A stretch of 64,000 bases of DNA from Phocaeicola vulgatus ATCC 8482. GTDB taxonomy: Bacteria > Bacteroidota > Bacteroidia > Bacteroidales > Bacteroidaceae. Below the pieces are notes generated by a model. The model was not told the origin of the DNA, did not search any database, and worked only from the letters and a program-made list of their open reading frames with translations. The stretch is taken from the NCBI RefSeq assembly GCF_000012825.1, contig NC_009614.1, positions 2,418,001-2,482,000 on the forward strand. The letters are read 5' to 3'. Positions within the stretch are counted from its first letter, which is position 1. Every line of letters starts with the position of its first letter. The translations under genes and the position numbers were made by a program. Positions 20,108-29,315 of the stretch are shown here, in pieces.

Positions 20108-21688
20108 ATGGAAGAAAATTACAGACGATACCCCATAGGTATACAGAATTTTGAGCAGTTGCGTAACCGGAATTGTGTATATGTAGACAAGACCGAACTG
20201 GTTTACCGATTGGCTAACACGGACAGTGTGTATTTTCTGAGCCGTCCGCGGAGGTTTGGGAAAAGCTTGTTGGTGTCCACTCTTGAGGCTTACTTTCAAG
20301 GGAAAAAAGATTTGTTTAAGGGGCTGGCCATGGAGCGTCTGGAAAAGGACTGGAACGTGTATCCGGTATTCCATATTGATTTCAGTCTGACTAAATATAC
20401 TACCCTGTTCGATTTGCAGGAACAGTTGAATCTGTTTTTACTTCGTTGTGAAAAGGTTTATGGGGCGGAAAAGGAGGAAAAGACTCCTGCTGCTCGTCTG
20501 CAAGGTATGATCCGTCGTGCGTATGAACAGACCGGTCTGCCGGTCGTTGTCCTGATTGACGAATACGACGCTCCTCTTTTGGACAGTAATTCCAACATCC
20601 CCTTGCAGCAGGAGCTTCGGAATGAACTGCGTAAGTTTTTCAGTCCTCTCAAGGGATTGGGGCAATACCTTCGTTTCCTCTTTATCACGGGAATCAGCAA
20701 GTTCAGCCAGATGAGCATCTTCAGTGAGCTGAATAATTTGAAGAACATCAGTATGCGGGATGACTTCAGCGCGATATGCGGCATCACCGAGCGGGAGTTG
20801 CTGGACGAGCTTCGTCCGGACATTGAGCGGATGGCTTTGGCGAACGGCGAGACGTATGAAGCTGCCTGTGCGCATCTGAAGCGGCAGTATGACGGGTATC
20901 ATTTCAGCAAGCATTGTGAGGATATTTACAATCCTTTTAGTCTGTTCAATGCCTTTGATGCAAAGGAGTACAAGAATTTCTGGTTCTCTACCGGCACTCC
21001 TACTTTCTTGATTGATTTGTTGCAGGAAACGGATTTTGACGTGCGCCAGCTGGAGGGGGTGGAGGCTACAGACGAGCAGTTTGATGCCCCGACGGAACGT
21101 GTAACTAGTCCTATCCCCGTTTTATATCAAAGTGGTTACCTGACGATCAAGGGATATGATCCCGAGTTCCAGGTGTACCGGCTGGCCTATCCCAACGGGG
21201 AGGTGCGTAAAGGTTTCATCGAGTCCCTGTTGCCCGCTTACCTTGAGTTGCCGGGTCAGAGCAGTACTTTTTATGTCGTTTCCTTCATTCGCGATCTTCG
21301 TAAGGGAGATATAGAGAGCTGCTTGGAACGTACGCGTTCTTTCTTTGCTTCCATTCCCAATGATTTGGAGAACAAGACGGAGAAGCATTACCAGACCATC
21401 TTTTATTTGTTGTTCCGTCTGATGGGGATGTATGTGGACAGCGAGGTGAAAAGTGCGGTGGGGCGTGCGGATGTGGTCATAAAGATGCAGGATGCCATTT
21501 ATGTGCTGGAATTTAAATATGACGGTACGGCCCGGGAGGCATTGGCGCAGATAAACAGCAGGCTGTATGCTGTTCCTTATCGCAAGGATGGCAGGCGCAT
21601 CGTGAAGGTGGGGATTAATTTCGACAGTGCCACCCGTACTATCGGGGACTGGGTGATAGAAGTGGAAGATACGGTGGATAATTTGTAG
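20108..21688 (+). CDS. AAA-ATPase-like protein with C-terminal PD-(D/E)XK nuclease domain
   Basis: A 526-residue protein of the AAA-ATPase_like/PDDEXK_9 (DUF1703) type, which is present in many copies in Bacteroides genomes and has no established function. The N-terminal ATPase has a Walker A variant RPRRFGKS (46-53) and Walker B VVVLIDEYD ending at 151-154. The C-terminal nuclease core has Asp near 455 (GRADVVI) and Glu468-Lys470 (LEFKY), then AQINS, a typical motif IV. All catalytic positions appear intact. By eye the gene is more G/C-rich than its neighbours, and a large palindrome follows it, which hints at transfer. It has its own promoter. Confidence 0.88.
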   Translation: MEENYRRYPIGIQNFEQLRNRNCVYVDKTELVYRLANTDSVYFLSRPRRFGKSLLVSTLEAYFQGKKDLFKGLAMERLEKDWNVYPVFHIDFSLTKYTTLFDLQEQLNLFLLRCEKVYGAEKEEKTPAARLQGMIRRAYEQTGLPVVVLIDEYDAPLLDSNSNIPLQQELRNELRKFFSPLKGLGQYLRFLFITGISKFSQMSIFSELNNLKNISMRDDFSAICGITERELLDELRPDIERMALANGETYEAACAHLKRQYDGYHFSKHCEDIYNPFSLFNAFDAKEYKNFWFSTGTPTFLIDLLQETDFDVRQLEGVEATDEQFDAPTERVTSPIPVLYQSGYLTIKGYDPEFQVYRLAYPNGEVRKGFIESLLPAYLELPGQSSTFYVVSFIRDLRKGDIESCLERTRSFFASIPNDLENKTEKHYQTIFYLLFRLMGMYVDSEVKSAVGRADVVIKMQDAIYVLEFKYDGTAREALAQINSRLYAVPYRKDGRRIVKVGINFDSATRTIGDWVIEVEDTVDNL

Positions 21689-22071
21689 CTTGCAGGCGGA
21701 GTGACATTTCGAAGGTGGCTGTCTGCTTTTGATGAATACTTAAGCCTTTTTCCCCTGTATACTAAGTCTTTTCTACTGCATGATTAAGCTTTTTCATACG
21801 GTAACCTACTACAGACTCCGATAATGGACTGTATAAACTATTGTAGTGGACCGTACGGTCTGATGTAACAGACTGTACAGTCTACTGACGGAGTCTGTAG
21901 TAGGTTACCGCATGAAAGGCCTTAACTGTACGGAAGAACCCCCTTAATCTACGGGGAGAATACTTTTATAGGCAAGATTGTTATTTTTTTATCATCTGTC
22001 TGAAGATTGCTTTTCTTTGGAAAGGAGAATAAGAAGGTTGCCCTTTTGAAGTAAATCTGGCCGGTAAGCAT
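21689..22071. other. Gene-free spacer, mostly filled by a palindrome
   Basis: This 400-base gap between the nuclease gene and the histidine phosphatase has no credible coding frame. Its centre (21752-21957) is the long imperfect palindrome listed separately. The rest is AT-rich with T-runs near 21983-21991, and it ends at the phosphatase promoter (TATCTTTG at 22072-22079). Confidence 0.7.
21752..21957. repeat. Large imperfect palindrome (about 206 bp) with a perfect 22-bp core arm
   Basis: 21799-21820 is the exact reverse complement of 21889-21910 (22 of 22). After one mismatch the pairing continues for six more bases (21792-21797 with 21912-21917). Beyond that a weaker pairing can be followed out to CCCCTGTA on the left and TACGGGG on the right (about 21752 and 21957). 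The 68-base centre holds two further perfect palindromes, GACCGTACGGTC (21849-21860) and AGACTGTACAGTCT (21870-21883). It has no coding potential. It may be a small non-autonomous element, a protein-binding or cleavage site, or an RNA hairpin ending the upstream transcript. Confidence 0.85.
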
Positions 22072-22079
22072 TATCTTTG
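22072..22079 (+). promoter_or_regulatory. -7 box for the histidine phosphatase
   Basis: TATCTTTG, 11 bases before the start codon, with TTTG at 22045-22048 upstream (spacing 23, slightly long). The 5' leader would be only a few bases. Confidence 0.55.
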
Positions 22080-22090
22080 CATTAAAAAAG

Positions 22091-22609
22091 ATGATAACTT
22101 TATATTTAGCCCGTCACGGGCAGACAGAAGAGAATATCGCCCGTATTTTCCAAGGACATATGCCGGGCACGCTGACTGTTGAAGGAATAGCACAGGCTGA
22201 AGCGCTGCGTGATACTTTGCGGAATATCTCTTTGGATGCAGTGGTCAGTAGTGATTTGAAACGGTGTGTGGATACGGCCCGTATCGCGGTGGAAGGTCGG
22301 AACCTGCCTTGGGAGAAAACGGTCTTGTTGCGTGAAATCGATTGGGGGAGTTGGACAGGTCTTGCCATTAAAGAAGTTGATTTGCAACATTTTCCGGCAG
22401 ATGTGGAAACGGAGGCAATGCTGTATGAGCGTGCGGGGCGTTTTGTGGACTACTTGAAAGAGCGATATGATGGAAAACAGGTGTTGGCAGTCGGGCATGG
22501 ACTGATAAACAGGGCGGTACAGGCACACATTCAAGGAGTGACTTTGGAACATTTACGTAGTGTGCCAAAGATGAATAATGCGGAACTACGCCGGTTCAAG
22601 TTAACGTAA
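22091..22609 (+). CDS. Histidine phosphatase family protein
   Basis: A 172-residue branch-1 histidine phosphatase. The phospho-accepting His9 is in LARHGQTEEN, with Arg8 beside it. The acid Glu lies in LREIDWGSWTG, and the second His in VLAVGHGLINR. Size and motifs fit alpha-ribazole phosphatase/CobC-like or general phosphoglycerate-mutase-like enzymes, but no cobalamin genes are nearby, so substrate is open. It stands alone between the palindrome region and the convergent glycosidase operon. A hairpin spans its stop codon. Confidence 0.88.
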   Translation: MITLYLARHGQTEENIARIFQGHMPGTLTVEGIAQAEALRDTLRNISLDAVVSSDLKRCVDTARIAVEGRNLPWEKTVLLREIDWGSWTGLAIKEVDLQHFPADVETEAMLYERAGRFVDYLKERYDGKQVLAVGHGLINRAVQAHIQGVTLEHLRSVPKMNNAELRRFKLT

Positions 22610-22618
22610 TTCCGCATT
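22578..22618. terminator. Hairpin spanning the histidine phosphatase stop codon
   Basis: AATGCGGAACTACG (22578-22591) pairs with CGTAATTCCGCATT (22605-22618), with one C-A mismatch and a 13-base loop; the stop codon at 22607-22609 is inside the right arm. No T-run follows, so it may be a 3'-end stabilising or bidirectional stop structure between two convergent genes. Confidence 0.4.
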
Positions 22619-22631
22619 GAATAACACGTGG

Positions 22632-25600
22632 TTATTGCAAAGTGATTCCCATGATTCCTATCACCACATCATTGGACAGGGTTTCCAGGGTCAGCCTTTT
22701 TAGTTCCTTGGAATGATCCAAAGGAATATCGAGCAATATGCCTGCACCACCTTCTATCTCACGTCCATATACACCAGTGATGTTGAGTTCCTTACCCAGA
22801 TCACGGCTTACTTTACCGCTTTTCAAGTGCAGACGGTACGGCCGGGGAGCAGTTGCTTGGAATGCTTTGCCGTCCACATAGAAATCTTGTTCTATAGGAC
22901 ACCAGTTGTCCGGATTGGTCAACTCCGTTGCTTGGGAAGTTCCGTCTGCATAGTGTATGCGTATTATTCCATTGGCAATGTGGCACTGCATGTGGTTGGT
23001 ACTTCCCGCCATCAGCAGATAAGCATGTGAGGCAGTGCCTGATAGTGAGATGGTGGAACTGTCCGGGTAATTATCCCATAGGGAGGTGAAAAGAATGTTG
23101 TTTCCTTTTTCTTTCAGACGGAAGGGGATGCCTAAAGACGTTTGGAAAGTATCATGATGTACAAGACTGCGTAATCCCGAGTCGTCTATGGTAGCACTCA
23201 GCAGCGGATGACACCATTCTCCTATTCCCTGTGTGGGAAGTTGCAACGTAGTGTATGGAGACCGGGGAGACAAGTATTCATTTTGATATATATCGGTGAC
23301 GGAAGCATTCAGTTGCCGGTCAAAATCAACCATCCGGCATTTTTCGGGACGGATATCTGCAAAGTCTGTATAGGAGGGGGATTCCCAGACGTTCTCTATA
23401 TAGATATTAACAGGTTGCCACCAATCCATTTCTCCCTGATGGGTGTAAACAAAGAAAGTGTGGTGTCCCGGTTCACCTTTTATCTGTGCGTTGAAAGCGG
23501 TGGCTTCCACAGTGTGATTTGCTAAAACGCTCTGAGGATCATATACTTGGGAGATGGATGCTCCCGAAGGTATTTGCAAAGCCAACTTCCCGTTTGAAGT
23601 GATGACTGGTTCTTGGACTGCCAACGTGTGAAGTGGTGCTCCTTCCCATTCGATGGTAATGGTGGTTGAAGATGTTCCTTCCGCCTGGATTGAAAGAAGA
23701 GGATAGCCATGGGCCGATTCGATGGATTGCCATGTGGCAGGGACACCGTTCACTTTTACTGAACGGATCTTCTCTTTTCTGGCATTGACGTGCAATACCG
23801 GATGGAGAGGAGTCTGGAACCGTTGTGTGATATGATAGGTATCCGTATCTTCTTTCCGGGTAAAGCGATAGTTTATATCGGGAGTGCTGACGGAAGCCTT
23901 GTCCCAGTCGTCCGGGAAGCCCGGCCGGAGGATGATTTGCTGGTTCAGGGCATCCGGCAGGATACCGAACAGACCTTGGATCAGTACTCGTGAAGCGACT
24001 CCGATGGGATCACCGAAATCGCGGTAGCATTCTCCGCGTGCGGCATCATAGAAGCTGATCTGGCCGAAGTTACCCGGACTGTCTCCTAGATACATGCCGT
24101 CCAGAACAGAACTTTTCAAAAGTTTGTATCCGGCGTCGGCACGTCCGGCCTGGAAGTATGACAATGCGGTATGCATCACTTCGGCAAAGGCGACATTATT
24201 GATGCTCCATGAGTAGGGCAGCCAGTTGGTGGTGGCGATAGTGGCATAGCCATTCTCTTTTAATCCATGGGCCGTGACGGGGATATGAGGAATGGACGTG
24301 TCTACATAACGGGTAGCTTGATAGGCTTGGAACGGATTGGCTGTCTCGCTGTCTATAGCATGATAAATGGTCCATACAGCGGCACTTTCGTGTACTCGCT
24401 TGTGACCCATAAAATCTTGATATTCCGCCCAATGTCCTTTGTCGGGAAGCCATAGCCTCTCGTTCATGGCTTTCAGAATCTTTTCGGCTTCGTTGCGGTA
24501 AGGAGTGGGATCTTCGCCTATCTTTTCTGCCAATTGAGCCGCTGTCTTGTTGGCACGGTAGTTATAAGCCGATGAATGGGTGACTGCTCCGCTATTGTAA
24601 TAAAGGGCGTCACTGGCCCAAATGCAGGCGTACGCGTCATACAGCCCGTCGTTATCCGGGTCGTAGTTCAGCTTTTCCCATGTGAGGTGACGGGTGATGA
24701 CAGGCCACATTTGGCGGACATAATCCAAGTCCCCCGTCCACTTGAAATGCCATAACAATTCGTCTATGTAGCAAAGGTTCATGTCGTAGTGGTGCATCTG
24801 ATTATTGCGGTGCGGATTACGGCAGATGTATCCGTTACTGTATTGGGGTGTACCCCATTTCTTGACGGAACGTGCCAGATGCAGGGCGGAATCTTGTGCC
24901 GGATGGGGGAAGGTGTTGGGCACTTCGGTGACCTGACTTGCCGCGTATGCGTTGAAATGGGTCCGGGCACGGTCATGCCATCCCAAAACATCGCCGGTAT
25001 AGGCGGCTCGCCAGCCACTGAGGGGCATTCGCCAGCCTATGGCACCGTGTAGCCACACTTCGCCGTCCCAGATTCCATCGGCAGCCATAGCCAGCGTGCC
25101 TCCTAAGGTGTTGAAATAAGGGTCGGGTGTTTCAATGCGGATGCGTGAGGCTGTTTCGGAGCGGGCGGCTTCTGCCTTTTTAAACAGGTTTTCGCCTTCG
25201 GCAGTCGTCAGTGTGCGTAGTTCCTGGTTTTCCAATAGAATATAAAGTGTTCCGTCTATCTGCACCGGGAAGGATTGTAACTGTTGAGGCTGGAGAGGAG
25301 CTTCGAAACTGTCGGCAGGGTCGGCTCCCATGTCTCCGTTACGGTTTAGTTTGGAATTACGTATCTCTGAAATGGATGCCAGTAGAACGGGATGGAATTC
25401 CTTGAAATTCCGGGCGTTGAATTGCCAGATGGCCCCTTCTTTATCGGGAAGTGCCCATGTGGTAATGGATAAGCTTCCGCCTCCGAAAGCCGGATCAGAT
25501 AAACTGTAGCTGCGGCGTCCCGCTGTATAACGGGACTCGCAGTGTTCGGTAGAGTCAAGGGCTACCGTGCCTCCGGAGGTTTGCAGTTTAAAGCAGATGT

Positions 25601-25889
25601 GCTTCGGATTCTCCTTGGTATAAGCAGCGAATACGGGCCGGTCGCTTGTTTCCAGCCGGAATGCTGTGTGGCTGCCGTATAAGGCACGGGTAAAGCGATT
25701 CTTACCGTTGATGCAGACAAAATCGTCTCCGTCAGGGGTATATTGCAGGCTTCGGGTGGCATTCCGGCGATGTTCGTTGTACGAAGTGGATTCTATGAAA
25801 TCACCTATCTTTTGTGGCTGCTTGGTTTGTCCTGCGCCGGAAACGCTACCGATGCCCAACAGGCATAGAAGTAAATATGTCGTTTTCAT
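22632..25889 (-). CDS. Secreted DUF4450 family putative glycoside hydrolase
   Basis: The 1085-residue product has a signal peptide (KTTYLLLCLLGIGSVSGAG) and resembles DUF4450 proteins of Bacteroides. An N-terminal beta-sandwich (about 25-250) leads into an (alpha/alpha)6-barrel-like region (about 255-680) with acid/aromatic clusters such as HHYDMNLCYIDELLWHFKWT and DNDGLYDAY. C-terminal beta-rich modules follow. This architecture resembles clan GH-L/M-like glycosidases; catalytic residues cannot be named safely. It is the last gene of a three-gene operon behind a GH65-like lipoprotein (24-base gap) and GH105. The linkage to rhamnogalacturonan breakdown is inferred from GH105. Confidence 0.8.
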   Translation of the reverse strand: MKTTYLLLCLLGIGSVSGAGQTKQPQKIGDFIESTSYNEHRRNATRSLQYTPDGDDFVCINGKNRFTRALYGSHTAFRLETSDRPVFAAYTKENPKHICFKLQTSGGTVALDSTEHCESRYTAGRRSYSLSDPAFGGGSLSITTWALPDKEGAIWQFNARNFKEFHPVLLASISEIRNSKLNRNGDMGADPADSFEAPLQPQQLQSFPVQIDGTLYILLENQELRTLTTAEGENLFKKAEAARSETASRIRIETPDPYFNTLGGTLAMAADGIWDGEVWLHGAIGWRMPLSGWRAAYTGDVLGWHDRARTHFNAYAASQVTEVPNTFPHPAQDSALHLARSVKKWGTPQYSNGYICRNPHRNNQMHHYDMNLCYIDELLWHFKWTGDLDYVRQMWPVITRHLTWEKLNYDPDNDGLYDAYACIWASDALYYNSGAVTHSSAYNYRANKTAAQLAEKIGEDPTPYRNEAEKILKAMNERLWLPDKGHWAEYQDFMGHKRVHESAAVWTIYHAIDSETANPFQAYQATRYVDTSIPHIPVTAHGLKENGYATIATTNWLPYSWSINNVAFAEVMHTALSYFQAGRADAGYKLLKSSVLDGMYLGDSPGNFGQISFYDAARGECYRDFGDPIGVASRVLIQGLFGILPDALNQQIILRPGFPDDWDKASVSTPDINYRFTRKEDTDTYHITQRFQTPLHPVLHVNARKEKIRSVKVNGVPATWQSIESAHGYPLLSIQAEGTSSTTITIEWEGAPLHTLAVQEPVITSNGKLALQIPSGASISQVYDPQSVLANHTVEATAFNAQIKGEPGHHTFFVYTHQGEMDWWQPVNIYIENVWESPSYTDFADIRPEKCRMVDFDRQLNASVTDIYQNEYLSPRSPYTTLQLPTQGIGEWCHPLLSATIDDSGLRSLVHHDTFQTSLGIPFRLKEKGNNILFTSLWDNYPDSSTISLSGTASHAYLLMAGSTNHMQCHIANGIIRIHYADGTSQATELTNPDNWCPIEQDFYVDGKAFQATAPRPYRLHLKSGKVSRDLGKELNITGVYGREIEGGAGILLDIPLDHSKELKRLTLETLSNDVVIGIMGITLQ

Positions 25890-25913
25890 GATAATAACTG
25901 CTAACTCCTGTTC

Positions 25914-28022
25914 TTACGGTAACGGCTGTAACCCTTCCCAGCGTACATTCCATTTGCCATCTTTCGGAAATCCGGGATTGTTTCCTTCCGATCCGTCCCA
26001 TCCGGCGCACATCATGGCGACTGTGGTCAGTAATCCACCGTTGCCGGGCAGGTAAATACGCAGACGCCCGTCCTGGTAATTGTGACCGTTTACCAGATAG
26101 GTGTTGGTACGCTTGTCCATCAATAATGCGCTGACCGCCTTTTCGGGCTCACCCATTCGGGCGGCATTCATGGCTGTCATCGGATAATCCCAGCCCCAGG
26201 TCTTGTCCCAGTTCCAGTTATCCCAAATCCAGTGCAGGGTGTTTTTCATATATCCGGCATGAATCAGCTGATTCATGGGCAGGATGCCGACAGCGCCCAG
26301 CACTGCCATGTGGTCTGAGGTAAAACGGATATCTTTATAGGTATCCACCGCGGTCTCGGCTGCCAGATACAGCTGTTCGTCGTTGTATGCCAGCGGAGAT
26401 AATTTCTCTATCAGCACATCCCATTCGGGTACACGTTCCATCCCTGTACGTTCACGCCATGTTTGGGCGACTTGCATGGCGAAATGCCAGTACGAAAGTT
26501 CAAAAGGCGGATTGACAGTTTCGGCGGCGCGCAACGTTTCCTGTGCGGGGATAGCGCCTTTCAAGACATAACGGTCGTGCTCTTCCTCGTATGTGGCGAA
26601 TGAATACATGAATTCGGCGGTTTCCTGTATCAGGCTATTGTATTTTTTCAGCAGTTCTTCCGATGGATTAGCCCGATAGAGCAATTCTGCCAGGTAGATG
26701 AGATGAGGCTGTTGCCAGATCAGGAAGCTGCCTACTTTAGAGGGGGCTTCCGTACCGCTGGGATCAGTCATTTTCATCCATCGTATGCCTTTGAAACCTT
26801 GTCTTTCCGCTATCTGGCGGGCTATGGGTTCCACGGTTTCATACCAGGATAAAGTGCGGTCCAGCAATTCGGGATGTCCCCATAAGGCGAATTGTGCCTG
26901 ATGCCACCAGATCATTTCCAAATGGAATTTCCCGAACCAGGAGTTGTAAGTCAGTCCGGTTTCCTGTGGCGGGGTTGATCCGGCGCATTGGATGGCGAGC
27001 AGATATTGGCTTAATACGACCCGGCGTTCCAATTCTTTGGCACGGACATCCGTACATTGTGAGAAGTCGGCGACAGCTCCCTGTGTCCAGTAATTTTGCC
27101 AATGTCCGGAAGAGGCTTGTTGTACTTCCGCAAAAGTCAGGATGGGAGAAGCGGACGCTTGCGGTGTGAATTGGCAGGTGAATGTAAATACACTGTCCGT
27201 TGGCGTGAGTACGAAATAGTTTGCACTTTTTTCCCTCAGCTTCGCAGCGCCTTCCCAACTGATTGTTACATAATAGGTGGTTGCGTCGAGTGTTCTTTTT
27301 AACACGGCCGATTGTGCATCTTCACTGACCAGGGTCGTGCTATGCTTATCATTCGCCTCCCAATTACAAGCATCGTCACAGTGACCGCCCGTGGGATAGG
27401 GGAAGTGAAACTTGATGCCGGCAGGTTGTCGGGCCGACAGGCGTGCGGCAATCATGTCACGCTCCGGATGGCAGACTGTCTGAATGTGGTAGGGAGTTTC
27501 TTTGAGGGTGAACCGGCTGTTGATGATACCGTTCCACATATCCAGTGATTGCTGTATGTTTTGCACATCCGAGGGACGTACTTCATTTTCTAATTCAAGT
27601 CCGATGATACCCAGATGCAGGCGGTGTGGGTTTACACGATACCAGTCGGATGCTTCCTTTGCTCTGCCGGGTTCTTTGGGTTGGGTGGCATATAGCTCTT
27701 TGTGCCCGTGGCCGAAGTCATACTCCACCAAGGCTTCCTCCGGTTTATAGTTTTCGGGATTTCCGAAGCTGTGCCATCCCCATTGGCTTTGTGTACCCAG
27801 TGGAACTCCGTTTTTATAGACTTCGGGAAAAGTCTGCAATCCTGTAGCATCTACCGTGTAGGCAAATTCTCCGTTTCCTACCGACAGGGAGGATAATGAA
27901 TCCATGGCAGTTACTTCCGGATTATTGCGTGTTACCAGTGCATGGCGGTCTATGGCTTCCTCTTGGGGAGAGGTGCAAGCGGCCAATGCAAACATTGTCA
28001 GAGCATAAATGGTGTGTTTCAT
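25914..28022 (-). CDS. Lipoprotein with six-hairpin glycosidase fold (GH65/GH95-like), uncharacterised
   Basis: This 702-residue protein has a lipobox (ALAAC, Cys16) and so should be anchored to the membrane, possibly surface-exposed. The N-terminal beta-sandwich (about 40-290) contains SVGNGEFAYTVDATG, resembling the start of GH65/GH95-type proteins. The helical part (about 320-640) has NSWFGKFHLEMIWWHQAQFALWG split around a His/Glu-rich strand, similar to the FHGE/FWD motif of GH65 enzymes, and WDWDNW-like and WGWDYPM aromatic motifs. I do not recognise a named family with certainty. It lies between GH105 (54-base gap) and DUF4450 in one operon. Confidence 0.7.
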   Translation of the reverse strand: MKHTIYALTMFALAACTSPQEEAIDRHALVTRNNPEVTAMDSLSSLSVGNGEFAYTVDATGLQTFPEVYKNGVPLGTQSQWGWHSFGNPENYKPEEALVEYDFGHGHKELYATQPKEPGRAKEASDWYRVNPHRLHLGIIGLELENEVRPSDVQNIQQSLDMWNGIINSRFTLKETPYHIQTVCHPERDMIAARLSARQPAGIKFHFPYPTGGHCDDACNWEANDKHSTTLVSEDAQSAVLKRTLDATTYYVTISWEGAAKLREKSANYFVLTPTDSVFTFTCQFTPQASASPILTFAEVQQASSGHWQNYWTQGAVADFSQCTDVRAKELERRVVLSQYLLAIQCAGSTPPQETGLTYNSWFGKFHLEMIWWHQAQFALWGHPELLDRTLSWYETVEPIARQIAERQGFKGIRWMKMTDPSGTEAPSKVGSFLIWQQPHLIYLAELLYRANPSEELLKKYNSLIQETAEFMYSFATYEEEHDRYVLKGAIPAQETLRAAETVNPPFELSYWHFAMQVAQTWRERTGMERVPEWDVLIEKLSPLAYNDEQLYLAAETAVDTYKDIRFTSDHMAVLGAVGILPMNQLIHAGYMKNTLHWIWDNWNWDKTWGWDYPMTAMNAARMGEPEKAVSALLMDKRTNTYLVNGHNYQDGRLRIYLPGNGGLLTTVAMMCAGWDGSEGNNPGFPKDGKWNVRWEGLQPLP

Positions 28023-28076
28023 TGTATATAGCTAATTTAAAAAGATGGATAATTCTGTTGTTTATGCGATATGATT

Positions 28077-29315
28077 CTATTTGCCAAGTTGCAGGCAACC
28101 CATGATGAAAGGACCGGTAGCTTTGACATCGTTGTCACGCATCTTTTCGCCAATGTAATATTCAAAGCTTCCGTCGCGGTAAGGAGTGCCGCCCAGTCCG
28201 CCTACTTGACAGCAACGGGTCAGCGTCAGAGTTCCGTCGGGGTTTTCGCGAAGCAATGTTTTCTTTAATCCGTTGAAGGCTTTTTCCGCGATGGTCCGGT
28301 ATCGGGCGTCTATATATCCTTTGTTCACCGCTTTGGCATAAGTATACATACATTGGGTGGTTACGGATGCTTCGGGAAAATTACCTTCACGTTCGGGCTG
28401 GTCTATTACCTGATACCATAGCCCGTCTCTTTGATAGTTGGGCAGGCTTTCTGCCAAACCTTGAATCCAACTGATAAGCGAGGCACGGCCGGGGTGGTTG
28501 TCGGGAATATAGTCCAGTACATCTACCATGGCCATGAACCACCAGCCTATACTGCGTCCCCAGAAGTTAGGTGAAGTACCGTCTTGCGGATTTGCCCAAC
28601 GTTGGGATTTGCTCTCGTCCCAGGCATGATGATATAATCCGGTTTCCGGTGAATAGGTATGTTTGTGGCAAAGTGTGAATTGTTTTACCGCCTCATCAAT
28701 CAGATCAGGACGGTTGAATTCCGCTCCATAGCGGGCTAGGAAAGGAGAAGCCATATAAAGTCCGTCCAGCCACATCTGATGTTGATAGATCAATTTATGC
28801 CAGAAGCCACCTTCCAGCGTACGTGGTTGTCTTTTGAGTTGTTCGACCAGCAGGTCCATGGCTGCTTTATATTTTTCTTTGCCTGTTTCTTTATAGAGGT
28901 CGAACAGTACTTTTCCTGAATTGATGTAATCCAAGTTGTAAGTTGACATATCATAGAGGTGGATTTCTCCTTTTTCGTTAATCAAACTATCCGCCCATTC
29001 CTCAACATACGTAAAGTAACGTTTGTCACCGGTATTTTTCCACATATCCAGCATGGCGCAGCAGCCTACTCCTTGTGAATACCCGAAAAAGAGCCGTTTG
29101 CCATGATCCAGCTGATAAGCTTTGGGAAAGCGGAGCATCTCAGAGTCGGCAAAGCGCCGGGCATACGAGTCGGAAGATATGCCGGGAAGGGTTGTGGGGA
29201 CTGTAGGGAGAGGGGCTACACATACTTCTCCACTGTACGGAATTGCTTTTTGGGCTTGGAGAGACATGGGAGCCATGCAGGCAGTCAATAAACAGATGTA
29301 ACAGTAATTTTTCAT
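28077..29315 (-). CDS. Unsaturated rhamnogalacturonyl hydrolase, GH105 (YteR/RhiN-like)
   Basis: GH105 enzymes remove the unsaturated uronic acid that a polysaccharide lyase leaves on the non-reducing end of rhamnogalacturonan oligosaccharides. The 412-residue protein has a signal peptide (CYICLLTACMAPMSLQAQ). The (alpha/alpha)6 barrel holds GYSQGVGCCAMLDMW (about 78-92), NLDYINSGKVLFDLY (about 127-141) and the catalytic-Asp segment QMWLDGLYMASPF (Asp184). It is the first gene of the three-gene operon, so it sets the likely substrate class. No lyase or SusCD pair is present within the window. Confidence 0.93.
   Translation of the reverse strand: MKNYCYICLLTACMAPMSLQAQKAIPYSGEVCVAPLPTVPTTLPGISSDSYARRFADSEMLRFPKAYQLDHGKRLFFGYSQGVGCCAMLDMWKNTGDKRYFTYVEEWADSLINEKGEIHLYDMSTYNLDYINSGKVLFDLYKETGKEKYKAAMDLLVEQLKRQPRTLEGGFWHKLIYQHQMWLDGLYMASPFLARYGAEFNRPDLIDEAVKQFTLCHKHTYSPETGLYHHAWDESKSQRWANPQDGTSPNFWGRSIGWWFMAMVDVLDYIPDNHPGRASLISWIQGLAESLPNYQRDGLWYQVIDQPEREGNFPEASVTTQCMYTYAKAVNKGYIDARYRTIAEKAFNGLKKTLLRENPDGTLTLTRCCQVGGLGGTPYRDGSFEYYIGEKMRDNDVKATGPFIMGCLQLGK

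Noticed and set aside
22091..22609. CobC (alpha-ribazole phosphatase) as a firm call
   Set aside because: The motifs are shared by many histidine phosphatases and no cobalamin genes are nearby.
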